Source: SHLQ01 sp047638715 (GTDB lineage Bacteria > Actinomycetota > Acidimicrobiia > Acidimicrobiales > SHLQ01). Taken from it: a stretch of 20,248 bases of DNA. Both the position numbers and the translations under genes were made by a program. The stretch spans positions 1-20,248 of the forward strand of contig JBLIMK010000076.1 of assembly GCA_047638715.1 (NCBI GenBank), read 5' to 3'. Below the pieces are notes generated by a model. The model saw nothing but the letters and a program-made list of their open reading frames with translations. It made no database searches and was not told where the DNA came from. Shown here piece by piece: positions 14,501-20,248 of this stretch; position 1 is the stretch's first letter, and each line of letters starts with the position of its first letter.

Positions 14501-15411
14501 ATGCCGCATACACCTTGGCCGAACACTTCCTTGCCGGCGGGTCTGGACGTCTTGTCGCTGAGCTCGGAATCGCGGACCGTGGGTTTGCCTACGCAACATC
14601 GGGCGACGCGCTTTCGGTGGAAACGATTACAACGCTCGACCGCTTCGTTGAGGAGATCTCGGCCGGCGACATCACCGTGCCGACCGAACCGACCGGGTCG
14701 ATATTGGTCATGGACGACCTGGGCGGCATGGTCGCAACCCTCCCGGCCGGCACCTTCGCACCAGACTTCGAGGAGTTCGCTGCGATCGCGGAAGGACCCC
14801 ATGAGGTCACTTCGTTGGGAACTCCATTAGCGGTGGACGTCGTGGGTGATTGGTTCGTGCAGGTCAACATGCTTGGACACACATCGTTTAGCCACCCCGC
14901 CTCGACTCGACAAGGTGACCGAGACGTCGTTTTCCTTCGTCCGGTCGAGTTCGCTGATCCAACCAACCCTGGTGGTCTATTTGAAGAGCAAGTCCCCTGG
15001 CGCTCCTCGGAGATGGAGGGCCTGGATGGGTTCGAGGAGTGGCTCGCGGTACTGGACGATGGCATCGTCTCCGGAACGCCGCACCGAGCTGAGCTTGCTG
15101 GCAGGGAAGCCGTCTACTTCGAGGCCGAGATCACCGATGCATCTACTTGCGGACCTGAGGCGTACTGCGTCGGGTTCCTAGTAAACACGACCACAACGGG
15201 CGGAGGCATCAGCGGCTGGGCATTCCAACCCGGCTTCCACCAACGCGTCTGGGTCGTTGACGGTGGCGAACACCCGCCTTTGGTTGTGATCGCCTCGACG
15301 CCGACCGACGATCGCTCGTTTCAGTCCGAAGCCGACGACTTTCTCAGCCGGATCACCATCGGTGACCCAGGCCCGCATCCGCTCGATGACTGGTTGACCC
15401 AGGAGGAGTGA
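11515..15411 (+). CDS. BTAD-nSTAND-transmembrane-BMP fusion: predicted membrane receptor and transcription factor
   Basis: A 1298-residue protein, seen in order. Residues 1-95: OmpR/SARP-type winged helix. 100-245: BTAD helical domain as in AfsR. 268-690: nSTAND NTPase with lead-in PYKGL (270-274), FFGR (285-288), Walker A GASGSGKS (310-317) and Walker B VIDQFEE (398-404), then the AHESLL segment typical of nSTAND proteins. 695-724: charged, Arg/Lys-rich stretch. 725-748: one transmembrane helix. 755-1062: BMP-family solute-binding domain with FLAGVAAA (859-866), FVGARQIP (876-883) and GIGESVDQ (967-974). 1070-1298: unknown domain with C1212 and C1218. There is no signal peptide; positive charges before the helix predict N-inside, C-outside. 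BMP proteins (PnrA, Med, TmpC) bind nucleosides, so an external nucleoside-like ligand could control ATP-dependent DNA binding. That function is inference; the domains are clear. ATG 11515 starts the winged helix directly. Confidence 0.88.
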   Translation: MRFQALGQVAVIRGGEPIDLGSHKQRALFALLLINCNTVVSTDHILEALWADDAADRKSALQVYVSRLRSAIEPDRERGDASILRTQDPGYMLEVDPSTYDVAEFERLTSEARDLVEQSPAGASELFSEALALWNGSAFEDFAYDEFTQAERDRLEDARVWAIEERISADLARGLSGELVSELEVLRERYPLRERLVSHQMLALYRAGRPADALRAIASFRRHIGDELGIDPTPTLLRLEEQILLHDQRIQVSDRSPKLSLDRSAPAVNPYKGLMSFEADDAPSFFGRDALIADLLRTVGSGERLIALVGASGSGKSSVIRAGLIPALAKGAIPGSDGWLVASMMPGAHPFAELEAALLRSTIDGPPSLSEQLQDPEAGILRSVLRVLPDERSHLVLVIDQFEELFTMVDSDELRDRFLSNLITAIDDPRRRLTVVITLRADFYAQPLEHPKFGARLGNGIINVTQLSAEELEVAAVEPAKHAGVEFEPSLLGQLIADVGNQPGALPLFQYALTELFDRRSGDSLMSSTYRAMGGIDGALQRRADEVFEDLSDDEQDAARQLFLRLVSVSEHGQRSRRRVEAREIASLGIDTVTMQATIAKLGEHRLLSFDSDRLSGAPTVEVAHESLLTAWSMLETWIDESREDLRRHASLVVALREWQLADDNPEYLLPAARLAEFRGWQQTSNLRLNVAEDEFLEASEARLEAEKASNELERRHAAKGRRRLWALVAVLGGSLAVAAMFMLGVFATDPGATITFFGQHDLDRASEAIKSGLDRAEADLDLAVEDVRWTVGFQVEFEDLARNNPEFIILDTASTFAGSDLILEHADVRFGLIDPSDDLTPTPSNVSYLSFKNEEGAFLAGVAAASTTETNVVGFVGARQIPLIEEFRAGFEAGVAAVDPDVQVLSTFIAPPKGNGFRSPFVADVRATALYERGADVVFHAAGESGAGIFTAAEKYSEAEGTHVWGIGESVDQWFDLTTNLQDHVLTSIIKRHDDAAYTLAEHFLAGGSGRLVAELGIADRGFAYATSGDALSVETITTLDRFVEEISAGDITVPTEPTGSILVMDDLGGMVATLPAGTFAPDFEEFAAIAEGPHEVTSLGTPLAVDVVGDWFVQVNMLGHTSFSHPASTRQGDRDVVFLRPVEFADPTNPGGLFEEQVPWRSSEMEGLDGFEEWLAVLDDGIVSGTPHRAELAGREAVYFEAEITDASTCGPEAYCVGFLVNTTTTGGGISGWAFQPGFHQRVWVVDGGEHPPLVVIASTPTDDRSFQSEADDFLSRITIGDPGPHPLDDWLTQEE

Positions 15412-15427
15412 CAGTACCGTCGTTGAG

Positions 15428-16228
15428 GTGAAGGACACTTACACCCACGGGCATCACTCGAGTGTGTTGAAGTCGCACACGTGGCGGACGGCAGAGAACT
15501 CCGCTGGGTACCTTCTCCCCCATCTCGATGCGTCGATGACGATGCTTGACATCGGGTGTGGCCCGGCCACCATCACGTGCGACTTCGCGTCGCGGGTTTC
15601 GAGTGCTATCGGAATCGAACCGGTTCCGGGGATCTTGGAGAAGGCAGCGGCCACCGCGACCGAGCGTGGCGTCGACAACGTGACCTTCGAAATCGGCTCG
15701 GTGTATGAGCTGCGCTTCGAGGATGACGAGTTCGATGTCGTTCACGCCCACCAGGTTCTGCAACATCTGACCGATCCGGTTCTGGCAATCCGAGAGATGG
15801 TTCGCGTGACGAAGCCCGGCGGCCTCATCGCCGTTCGCGACGCCGACTATCACGCGATGACCTGGTATCCGCAGCCTCCAGAGCTCGACCGCTGGATGGA
15901 GATCTACCAAGGTGTCTGCCGTCAAAACGAGGCCGAACCCGACGCAGCCCGCCACCTGTTGGCGTGGGCGCTGGAAGCGGGGGTCGAACGTAACCAGATC
16001 ACCGCATCGGTCGACACTTGGCTCTATTGCTCCGAGGAAGAACGACAGTGGTGGGGCGATCTCTGGGCTGACCGAAGCGTCAACTCCGACTTCGGCCAGC
16101 AAGCACTCGACTACGAACTCACCTCCGTCGACGAACAGGCGACGATCGCCAAAGCCTGGCGTTCGTGGGCCGACCATCCGGCCGCATGGTTTACGGTCCC
16201 CAACGGCGAGCTACTCATTCAGGTCTGA
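15428..16228 (+). CDS. SAM-dependent class I methyltransferase
   Basis: A 266-residue methyltransferase. The SAM-binding motif I is LDIGCGPATIT (40-50), the acidic end of strand 2 is GIEP (62-65), and FDVVHAHQVLQHL (102-114) followed by KPGG (about 128-131) are motifs of the UbiE-like Methyltransf_11/25 group. The N-terminal THGHHSSVLKSHTWRTAENS stretch is shared by a recognisable actinobacterial and fungal subgroup of unknown substrate. The start is GTG 15428, with no alternative matching the family N-terminus. The gene begins 16 bases after the receptor-regulator stop, so co-transcription is likely, and it converges with the nitronate monooxygenase gene 9 bases downstream. It may be an output of the receptor or a bystander. 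Confidence 0.88.
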   Translation: MKDTYTHGHHSSVLKSHTWRTAENSAGYLLPHLDASMTMLDIGCGPATITCDFASRVSSAIGIEPVPGILEKAAATATERGVDNVTFEIGSVYELRFEDDEFDVVHAHQVLQHLTDPVLAIREMVRVTKPGGLIAVRDADYHAMTWYPQPPELDRWMEIYQGVCRQNEAEPDAARHLLAWALEAGVERNQITASVDTWLYCSEEERQWWGDLWADRSVNSDFGQQALDYELTSVDEQATIAKAWRSWADHPAAWFTVPNGELLIQV

Positions 16229-16237
16229 AAGAGCTGC

Positions 16238-17368
16238 TCACCGACCGAGCGCGAAGCGGGCCAGGCTCGCGCGGGCATCAGACACGAGCGTCTTCACGAC
16301 TTCGCCTGCTCCGGGGACGTCGACGAGTGCTCCGACAGCGGCGCCGGCATACAGCGGTTGCAGTTGATCGTCGTCGAGCCGTTTGGCCGCACCGAACAGA
16401 TCTCTACCAGCGTCGGACTGCAGGAGGCCGGGCAGCGCTTCGGCGCCCGAAGACTGCCATTCGTCGGTGAACTCGGATTTGAGAACCCTCGCCCACTGTC
16501 CGGTGAATCCATCGGTGAGCGCCGTGGTGCGATCTCCCGATGTCATGCGGTTCTTCCACATGTCGGATGCGAGCGACTCCTTCGTCGCGACGAAGCGTGT
16601 CCCTAACAGGACGCCATCGGCTCCGAGTGCCAGCATCGCAGCGAGACCACGACCGTCGACAATACCGCCGGCGGCAACGACGGGCACCTGGTCGCCAACC
16701 GCTGCGATCATCGCCGGCACGAGCGTCATGGTGCTCGTGCCAATGACTTCGGCGTGAGAACGTTTGTCGCCATAGCTGCGATGCCCACCGGACTCGGTGC
16801 CTTGCGCGATGACAACGTCGACTCCGTTTGCAGCTGCCTCGAGCCCGTCTTCGATGGTCGCGACCATGGCGACAACCTTGGTTCCACCTCGATGAAAGCG
16901 CTCGACCAGCTCTCGCTCGGGAACGCCCAGCCCAGCGGAGAAAACCGGAACCTGCTCTTCGATCAGCACATCGAGCGCAGAATCGACGAGATCGATCGCT
17001 GCCGGGGGCCGGTCGAGCGTGGCGTCCAGATCGAATCTGGGGCGGAACTGGTTGAGGACGGATTGTGATCCACGGACGACGTCCTCTGGGATGGTTGCTG
17101 GGTCGCGCGAATTTCGTACGTCTTTGTGAAGCCAGAGGTTCACACCGAACGGCTGGTCGGTGCGTTCGCGGATCTCTCCGATGGCGGCTCGTACTTGATC
17201 TGGCTCGAGACGCAGTGCGGCGAGCACACCAAGGCCGCCCGCGTTGCATACCGCCGCGGCGAGTTCGGAGCCCGCCACGCCACCCATTCCCGATTGGAGA
17301 ATGGGAGCTTGGATTCCAAGCACGTCTCGAAGGCGCGGGCTGAGCGATGATTCCGAGCTCGTGGTCAC
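16238..17368 (-). CDS. Nitronate monooxygenase / 2-nitropropane dioxygenase family protein
   Basis: A 376-residue FMN-dependent TIM-barrel protein. Family marks are PILQSGMGGVAG (22-33), AGGLGVLAA (43-51), FGVNLWL (74-80), QGTESGGH (189-196) with the conserved His196, AAGGI (232-236) and the phosphate-binding GTRF (256-259). Nitronate monooxygenases oxidise alkyl nitronates such as propionate-3-nitronate; related enoyl reductases share the fold, so the reaction is not certain. The start is GTG 17368, directly before the conserved LRDVLGIQAPILQ region, with AGG about 10 bases upstream. It stands alone on the minus strand, divergent from an LLM gene across 105 bases. Confidence 0.9.
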   Translation of the reverse strand: MTTSSESSLSPRLRDVLGIQAPILQSGMGGVAGSELAAAVCNAGGLGVLAALRLEPDQVRAAIGEIRERTDQPFGVNLWLHKDVRNSRDPATIPEDVVRGSQSVLNQFRPRFDLDATLDRPPAAIDLVDSALDVLIEEQVPVFSAGLGVPERELVERFHRGGTKVVAMVATIEDGLEAAANGVDVVIAQGTESGGHRSYGDKRSHAEVIGTSTMTLVPAMIAAVGDQVPVVAAGGIVDGRGLAAMLALGADGVLLGTRFVATKESLASDMWKNRMTSGDRTTALTDGFTGQWARVLKSEFTDEWQSSGAEALPGLLQSDAGRDLFGAAKRLDDDQLQPLYAGAAVGALVDVPGAGEVVKTLVSDARASLARFALGR

Positions 17369-17473
17369 CCGCTGAGCCTGCCAGCTTTAGGGCCTTGTCC
17401 GATCATCGAGCGCTCACATCCGCTGTCATGACGAGGGGCTGGCCCCACTAAGAGCTGGTGATAGAACAGGGTC

Positions 17474-18337
17474 ATGCGCATCGGAGTATCGATCAGTTCC
17501 AGCCACACCGAGCGGGGGCCGCAACTGATGATCGAGCGAGCCCGCATCGCCCACGCGTCGGGACTGGCTTCGATGACGATCGGCGATCACCACAACATGG
17601 GTGTGCCGTACGCGCAGAACACCCCAATGCTCGGTCGTCTGCTCGCCGAGTGGCCCGATCGGCCCGCGGGCTGCCTGTTCCTCGCCCCGTTGTGGAACCC
17701 GCTGTTGATGGCTGAGCAGATCGGGACCCTCTCGGCCATGCACGACGGCAAGTTCATCGTCCAGGCTGCGATCGGCTTCGGTGCCGACCAGTTCGCTGCG
17801 TTCGGCACGACCGAGCGCACCCGGGCCAAGGTCTTGGAGCAAGCGCTTCCCGTTGTGAAACGCCTCTTGAACGGCGAGACCGTCGACAGTCCGTTCTTCG
17901 AGATGGTTGGCGGCCGTGTCGGCTTGCGTTCCGATCAGCCGATCGAATTGTGGGTGGGCGCTGCGGTCGATTCGGCCCTCGAGCGGGCAGCTCGTCTGGG
18001 CGATGTCTGGTACGCCAGCCCTGGCAACGATGTCGCCGCCGCCTCCGAACGGTTCGATCGATTTCGTGCGCACGGCGGGACGCGGGCGGCTATCCGAAAG
18101 GACGTGCTCGTACTCGCCGATGGCGACCTGGCTCGAAGCACCGCCGACGCTGTCATCGCGAGCGGTTACCGAGGACTCGACCGGTCGCAGCTCATCATCG
18201 GCAACGCGGACGATGCAGCCGAGCAATTGGCGCCGTTCTTTGAGCTCGGTTTTGAAGAGGTCGTCGTGCGATGCATTTCCGGCCCACAAGATCATGCGCT
18301 CGAGACCTTGGAACTCCTGGGCGGGCTGTCGTCGTAA
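17474..18337 (+). CDS. LLM-class oxidoreductase
   Basis: A 287-residue luciferase-like TIM-barrel protein. Seen are the first strand MRIGVSIS, GDHHN (37-41), AEQIGTLSAMHDGKF (80-94) and GFGADQF (101-107), then PIELWVGAAVDSALERAARL, which is the usual flavin/F420 phosphate-side region. It is the third LLM protein in the window and is not closely similar to the other two, so it is not a local duplication. Cofactor (F420 or FMN) and substrate are undetermined. It stops 92 bases before the first sigma gene, with a dyad in between that could end its transcript. Confidence 0.88.
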   Translation: MRIGVSISSSHTERGPQLMIERARIAHASGLASMTIGDHHNMGVPYAQNTPMLGRLLAEWPDRPAGCLFLAPLWNPLLMAEQIGTLSAMHDGKFIVQAAIGFGADQFAAFGTTERTRAKVLEQALPVVKRLLNGETVDSPFFEMVGGRVGLRSDQPIELWVGAAVDSALERAARLGDVWYASPGNDVAAASERFDRFRAHGGTRAAIRKDVLVLADGDLARSTADAVIASGYRGLDRSQLIIGNADDAAEQLAPFFELGFEEVVVRCISGPQDHALETLELLGGLSS

Positions 18338-18353
18338 TAGCCGTCGGAGCAGC

Positions 18354-18383
18354 TCACGCCGTACTCTCAGAGTGAGGCGGTGA
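18354..18383 (+). terminator. Interrupted stem-loop after the LLM gene (terminator or operator)
   Basis: Three paired blocks are nested: TCAC (18354-18357) with GTGA (18380-18383), GCC (18358-18360) with GGC (18376-18378), and ACTC (18363-18366) with GAGT (18370-18373). There are 11 base pairs with a 2x2 internal loop and one bulge, followed by TTTGTG. It begins 16 bases after the LLM stop and ends 6 bases before the sigma upstream element. It could be a weak intrinsic terminator or an operator for the sigma gene. Confidence 0.4.
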
Positions 18384-18389
18384 TTTGTG

Positions 18390-18424
18390 CGACTAAACAA
18401 ACTTGGCGGCCGTTGGCCTTGTAG
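18390..18424 (+). promoter_or_regulatory. Conserved upstream element of sigma gene 1
   Basis: CGACTAA (18390-18396), 20 bases, then CCTTGTAG (18417-18424), ending 5 bases before the ATG at 18430. The same two blocks with the same 20-base spacing precede the paralogous sigma gene at the right edge, while the bases between differ. It looks like a promoter, possibly recognised by the encoded sigma factors; if TTGTAG is the -10 region, the transcript would start at or next to the ATG. Confidence 0.5.
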
Positions 18425-18429
18425 GGGCA

Positions 18430-18915
18430 ATGGCTGAAGTGACCGACTCCTTCGACGACTGGTTTCGCGCTGAACACCCTCGGGTGCTCAGCGCGGTGCT
18501 GATCGTGTGTGCGGGCGATGTCGCGAAGGCTGAGGATGCGACGAACGATGCGTTCGTGTCGGCGTACGAGAAGTGGGATCGGGTAGGGGCGATGGACTCC
18601 CCGCGAGCGTGGGTCGTCAAGGTGGCGATCAATCGGGCGAAGCGCTCGTTCGTTCGCCGGCGTCCACACGTCCCGCTCGTCAACGATGACACGGCTCTCA
18701 TCGCCGCTGTTGACCCCGCGGTCGACCACGAGTTGTGGGCTGCGGTGTCCCGATTGTCCACGCGTCAGCGGGCAGCGGTCGTGCTGCGTTACGTCGATGA
18801 TTTGCCACAGGCGGCGATCGCAGACGCGCTCGACATCGCTCCCGGCACCGTCGCCGCCACCCTCAGTCATGCCAGACGAAACCTCCGTATCGAGCTGGAA
18901 GGCGAAGCCTCATGA
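18430..18915 (+). CDS. ECF-type RNA polymerase sigma factor (sigma-70 family)
   Basis: A 161-residue small sigma factor. Region 2 lies at about 8-78, with AEDATNDAFVSAYEKW (34-49) as the core-binding and -10 recognition helix area and SPRAWVVKVAINRAKR at 57-72. Region 4 lies at about 100-155 as a helix-turn-helix with LSTRQRAAVVLRYVDDLP and GTVAATLSHARRNL. ATG 18430 is chosen because its N-terminus (FDDWF at 8-12) aligns with the paralogue at 20098; an upstream in-frame start would add 9 residues. AGGGG is only 3 bases before the ATG, too close for a normal ribosome site, consistent with leaderless translation. The stop overlaps the next gene as ATGA, so the PKD-bearing membrane protein is translationally coupled and may be its regulator. 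Confidence 0.9.
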   Translation: MAEVTDSFDDWFRAEHPRVLSAVLIVCAGDVAKAEDATNDAFVSAYEKWDRVGAMDSPRAWVVKVAINRAKRSFVRRRPHVPLVNDDTALIAAVDPAVDHELWAAVSRLSTRQRAAVVLRYVDDLPQAAIADALDIAPGTVAATLSHARRNLRIELEGEAS

Positions 18916-19997
18916 CGAACGACCCAACCGACCCAATCGACAATCCTTCGGGCAGCAACGGCGACATTCCCGAGCTGTTCGACCGACTCCAAGACCGAGT
19001 CTCGAGCCCCGACCCCATCGACATTCGCAGCGAGGCAGGGCGCCGCGGCGCCGCCCGTCGACAGACCCTGAGCGTGGTCGGCAGCCTCGCGCTCGTCGCC
19101 GCGATCACCGGCGGCGCATTGTGGATGACCCGCGAGACCCCGACCGAGACCGTGACCGCAGCGGACGGTACGTCAGAGGTTGCCGAGACGGCTGAGGAGC
19201 TGCCTGCGCCCGTCGCACGCAGCGCAGTCGCTGATGACTCTGCCCCGGTCAGTCTCGAGGGGAGAATCGAGCTCCCTGCGCTCGAGACAGCAGCCGCTTT
19301 CCCGACCGATCAATGGCTGCCAATCGTTTCGATGTCGCCGGGTGCAGCGATCGACCTTGATGCTGGATCGTTTCTTGATGGACCGCTTATTGGCGGCTTG
19401 CACACAATATGGATCAGCGACCCCGTCGACGACCAAAGCGAGCTCATCTTCTCGATGCCTTGTGCTTCAGCTGGCTACTCGATCCGGTGGCGCGATCAAG
19501 GTTTCCTCGTGGACGACCTCGGCGAGCCGTCGGGTGCCGATGCGACAAGCATTCTCGGACGGCGGGCAGTCTGCGACCGGTCGCTAGAACGAATCGACCT
19601 GTTCGAGCTCTTTGACTCCGTCACATTCAGCGACGACTTCTCAACGTTCTTCGTAGACGGATCGAACGGCCAACCGTTCACCATCGAACTCGGCGTTACT
19701 GCTCCGGCGCAGGAATTCGAGACCGACGAAGTTCCCGTCATCCCAACGGTTCCGCCAACAGCGCCGTCGTTCACTAGCTCGACGCGATCTGCACTGGAAG
19801 GAGCAAGTGTTCGCTTCACGAACACATCGAGGGGGGACTTTTCCTTGATCACTTGGCATTTGGGTGACGGAACGACGATGACGGGCTCGTCAGTTGCACA
19901 CTCTTATGAGGCCGCCGGAATGTATTCCGTAGAGATGATCGCGAGTGGCCCGAGTGGTAGCTACACCACAGAGACGATTATCACAGTCACGAAGTAG
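18912..19997 (+). CDS. Single-pass membrane protein with C-terminal PKD domain (possible anti-sigma factor or sensor)
   Basis: A 361-residue protein overlapping the sigma gene by 4 bases. Residues 1-51 are hydrophilic and end in an Arg-rich stretch (RRGAARR). About 53-72 form one transmembrane helix, and the rest is predicted outside. A middle domain of about 110-260 has two Cys but no recognised family. Residues 285-361 form a PKD-type beta-sandwich, with WHLGDG and HSYEAAGMYSVEM as its hallmark strands. There is no zinc anti-sigma (HxxxCxxC) motif. Gene coupling and topology suggest that the short cytosolic tail binds the sigma factor while the outer part senses something at the envelope. 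This is inference; a plain surface protein controlled by the sigma factor is equally possible. Confidence 0.8.
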   Translation: MTNDPTDPIDNPSGSNGDIPELFDRLQDRVSSPDPIDIRSEAGRRGAARRQTLSVVGSLALVAAITGGALWMTRETPTETVTAADGTSEVAETAEELPAPVARSAVADDSAPVSLEGRIELPALETAAAFPTDQWLPIVSMSPGAAIDLDAGSFLDGPLIGGLHTIWISDPVDDQSELIFSMPCASAGYSIRWRDQGFLVDDLGEPSGADATSILGRRAVCDRSLERIDLFELFDSVTFSDDFSTFFVDGSNGQPFTIELGVTAPAQEFETDEVPVIPTVPPTAPSFTSSTRSALEGASVRFTNTSRGDFSLITWHLGDGTTMTGSSVAHSYEAAGMYSVEMIASGPSGSYTTETIITVTK

Positions 19998-20020
19998 GAC
20001 ACATCAAGCCACGCTGTCCT
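19996..20020. repeat. Inverted repeat after the PKD-protein gene
   Basis: AGGACA (19996-20001) and TGTCCT (20015-20020) are perfect inverted copies separated by 13 bases, starting within the stop codon of the membrane-protein gene. The loop is large and there is no T-tract, so it is either a weak terminator or a protein-binding dyad ahead of the next sigma gene. Confidence 0.3.
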
Positions 20021-20056
20021 TCAGGCGGGACCGTGCCGATCCGAAAATCTGGGAAT

Positions 20057-20091
20057 CGACTAAGCAGTTCCTGTACCTCGATGCCTTGTAG
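20057..20091 (+). promoter_or_regulatory. Conserved upstream element of sigma gene 2
   Basis: CGACTAA (20057-20063), 20 bases, then CCTTGTAG (20084-20091), 6 bases before the ATG at 20098. The blocks and spacing are identical to those upstream of the first sigma gene, with CA following two bases after CGACTAA and G preceding CCTTGTAG in both. The rest of the 100-base gap shows only the inverted repeat at 19996-20020. Confidence 0.5.
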
Positions 20092-20097
20092 TGACAG

Positions 20098-20248
20098 ATG
20101 AACACTCAATCCCACGATTTCGACGACTGGTTCAGCCTGAACTATCGCCGCGTCCTGGGTTCGGTGCTCATCGTGTGTGCAGGAGATGTACCCCGAGCAG
20201 AAGATGCCACCAACGATGCGTTTCTCGACGCTCTCGAGAAGTGGTCGA
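20098..20248 (+). CDS. Second ECF-type sigma factor, 3' part outside window
   Basis: The first 50 codons of a sigma factor cut by the window edge. It aligns without gaps with residues 1-50 of the sigma factor at 18430, with 31 of 50 positions identical, including FDDWF, VLIVCAGDV and AEDATNDAF. It is therefore a paralogue, probably from tandem duplication. Only the start of region 2 is visible. The start is supported by alignment with the paralogue and by the shared upstream element. Whether a membrane partner gene follows, as for the first copy, cannot be seen here. Confidence 0.85.
   Translation, partial: MNTQSHDFDDWFSLNYRRVLGSVLIVCAGDVPRAEDATNDAFLDALEKWS

Noticed and set aside
15401..15406. 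AGGAGG at the end of the receptor gene as ribosome site for the methyltransferase
   Set aside because: It lies 21 bases before the GTG start, too far for normal use, and no nearer in-frame start exists.
11515..15411. Anti-phage (Avs-like) STAND defence protein
   Set aside because: STAND ATPases can be defence proteins, but here the N-terminus is a DNA-binding SARP/BTAD unit rather than a nuclease or other effector, the C-terminus is a solute-binding domain, and no defence or mobile genes are nearby.
17445..17456. GGGGC/GCCCC hairpin in the gap between the nitronate monooxygenase and LLM genes
   Set aside because: Only 4 base pairs with a 4-base loop and no T-tract; too short to call a terminator or operator.

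Overview
The window is GC-rich DNA from a bacterium, most likely an actinobacterium and plausibly a marine Acidimicrobiia of the Ilumatobacter type. This is inferred from content, not from a marker gene. The clues are three luciferase-like (LLM, probably F420-type) oxidoreductases from three subgroups, a bis-histidinyl sucrase/ferredoxin-like protein, an AfsR/SARP-type regulator fused to an nSTAND NTPase, ECF sigma factors, frequent GTG starts and several start codons without a clear Shine-Dalgarno sequence. The window carries 18 protein genes packed tightly. No rRNA, tRNA, CRISPR array, insertion sequence or phage gene was seen, and no gene-free stretch exceeds 300 bases.

Left block (1-5630, minus strand, read right to left): LLM oxidoreductase, SDR oxidoreductase, sucrase/ferredoxin-like [2Fe-2S] protein, D-2-hydroxyacid dehydrogenase, glucosyl-3-phosphoglycerate synthase (GpgS), then a secreted lipoprotein cut by the window edge. 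The first five look like one operon: LLM/SDR overlap by ATGA, dehydrogenase/gpgS overlap by TGATG, and other gaps are about 30 bases. GpgS suggests glucosylglycerate or methylglucose-lipopolysaccharide synthesis. The lipoprotein may have its own ECF-type promoter.

Middle block (5675-10370): a plus-strand HDAC-family deacetylase faces a minus-strand three-gene unit of MFS transporter, zinc alcohol dehydrogenase and mandelate-racemase-family enzyme. The last unit is consistent with uptake and breakdown of a sugar acid or polyol.

Right-centre block (10461-16228, plus strand): an LLM monooxygenase, a 1298-residue multidomain protein and a SAM-dependent methyltransferase. The large protein is the highlight. 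It joins a SARP-type winged helix and BTAD domain, an nSTAND ATPase switch, one transmembrane helix, a BMP/PnrA-type (nucleoside-binding lipoprotein) domain and a further unknown domain. This reads as a single-chain membrane receptor and transcription factor in which the usual WD40 sensor of nSTAND proteins is replaced by an extracytoplasmic solute-binding domain.

Right end (16238-20248): a convergent nitronate monooxygenase, another LLM oxidoreductase, an ECF sigma factor overlapping a membrane protein with a PKD domain (possible anti-sigma or sensor), and the start of a second, paralogous sigma factor. Both sigma genes share an upstream element, CGACTAA, 20 bases, CCTTGTAG, placed 5-6 bases before the ATG. 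A shorter form, CGACT-25-TGTAG, with the same spacing also lies before the large receptor gene. This hints at a shared, possibly autoregulatory, regulon and near-leaderless transcripts for the sigma genes.
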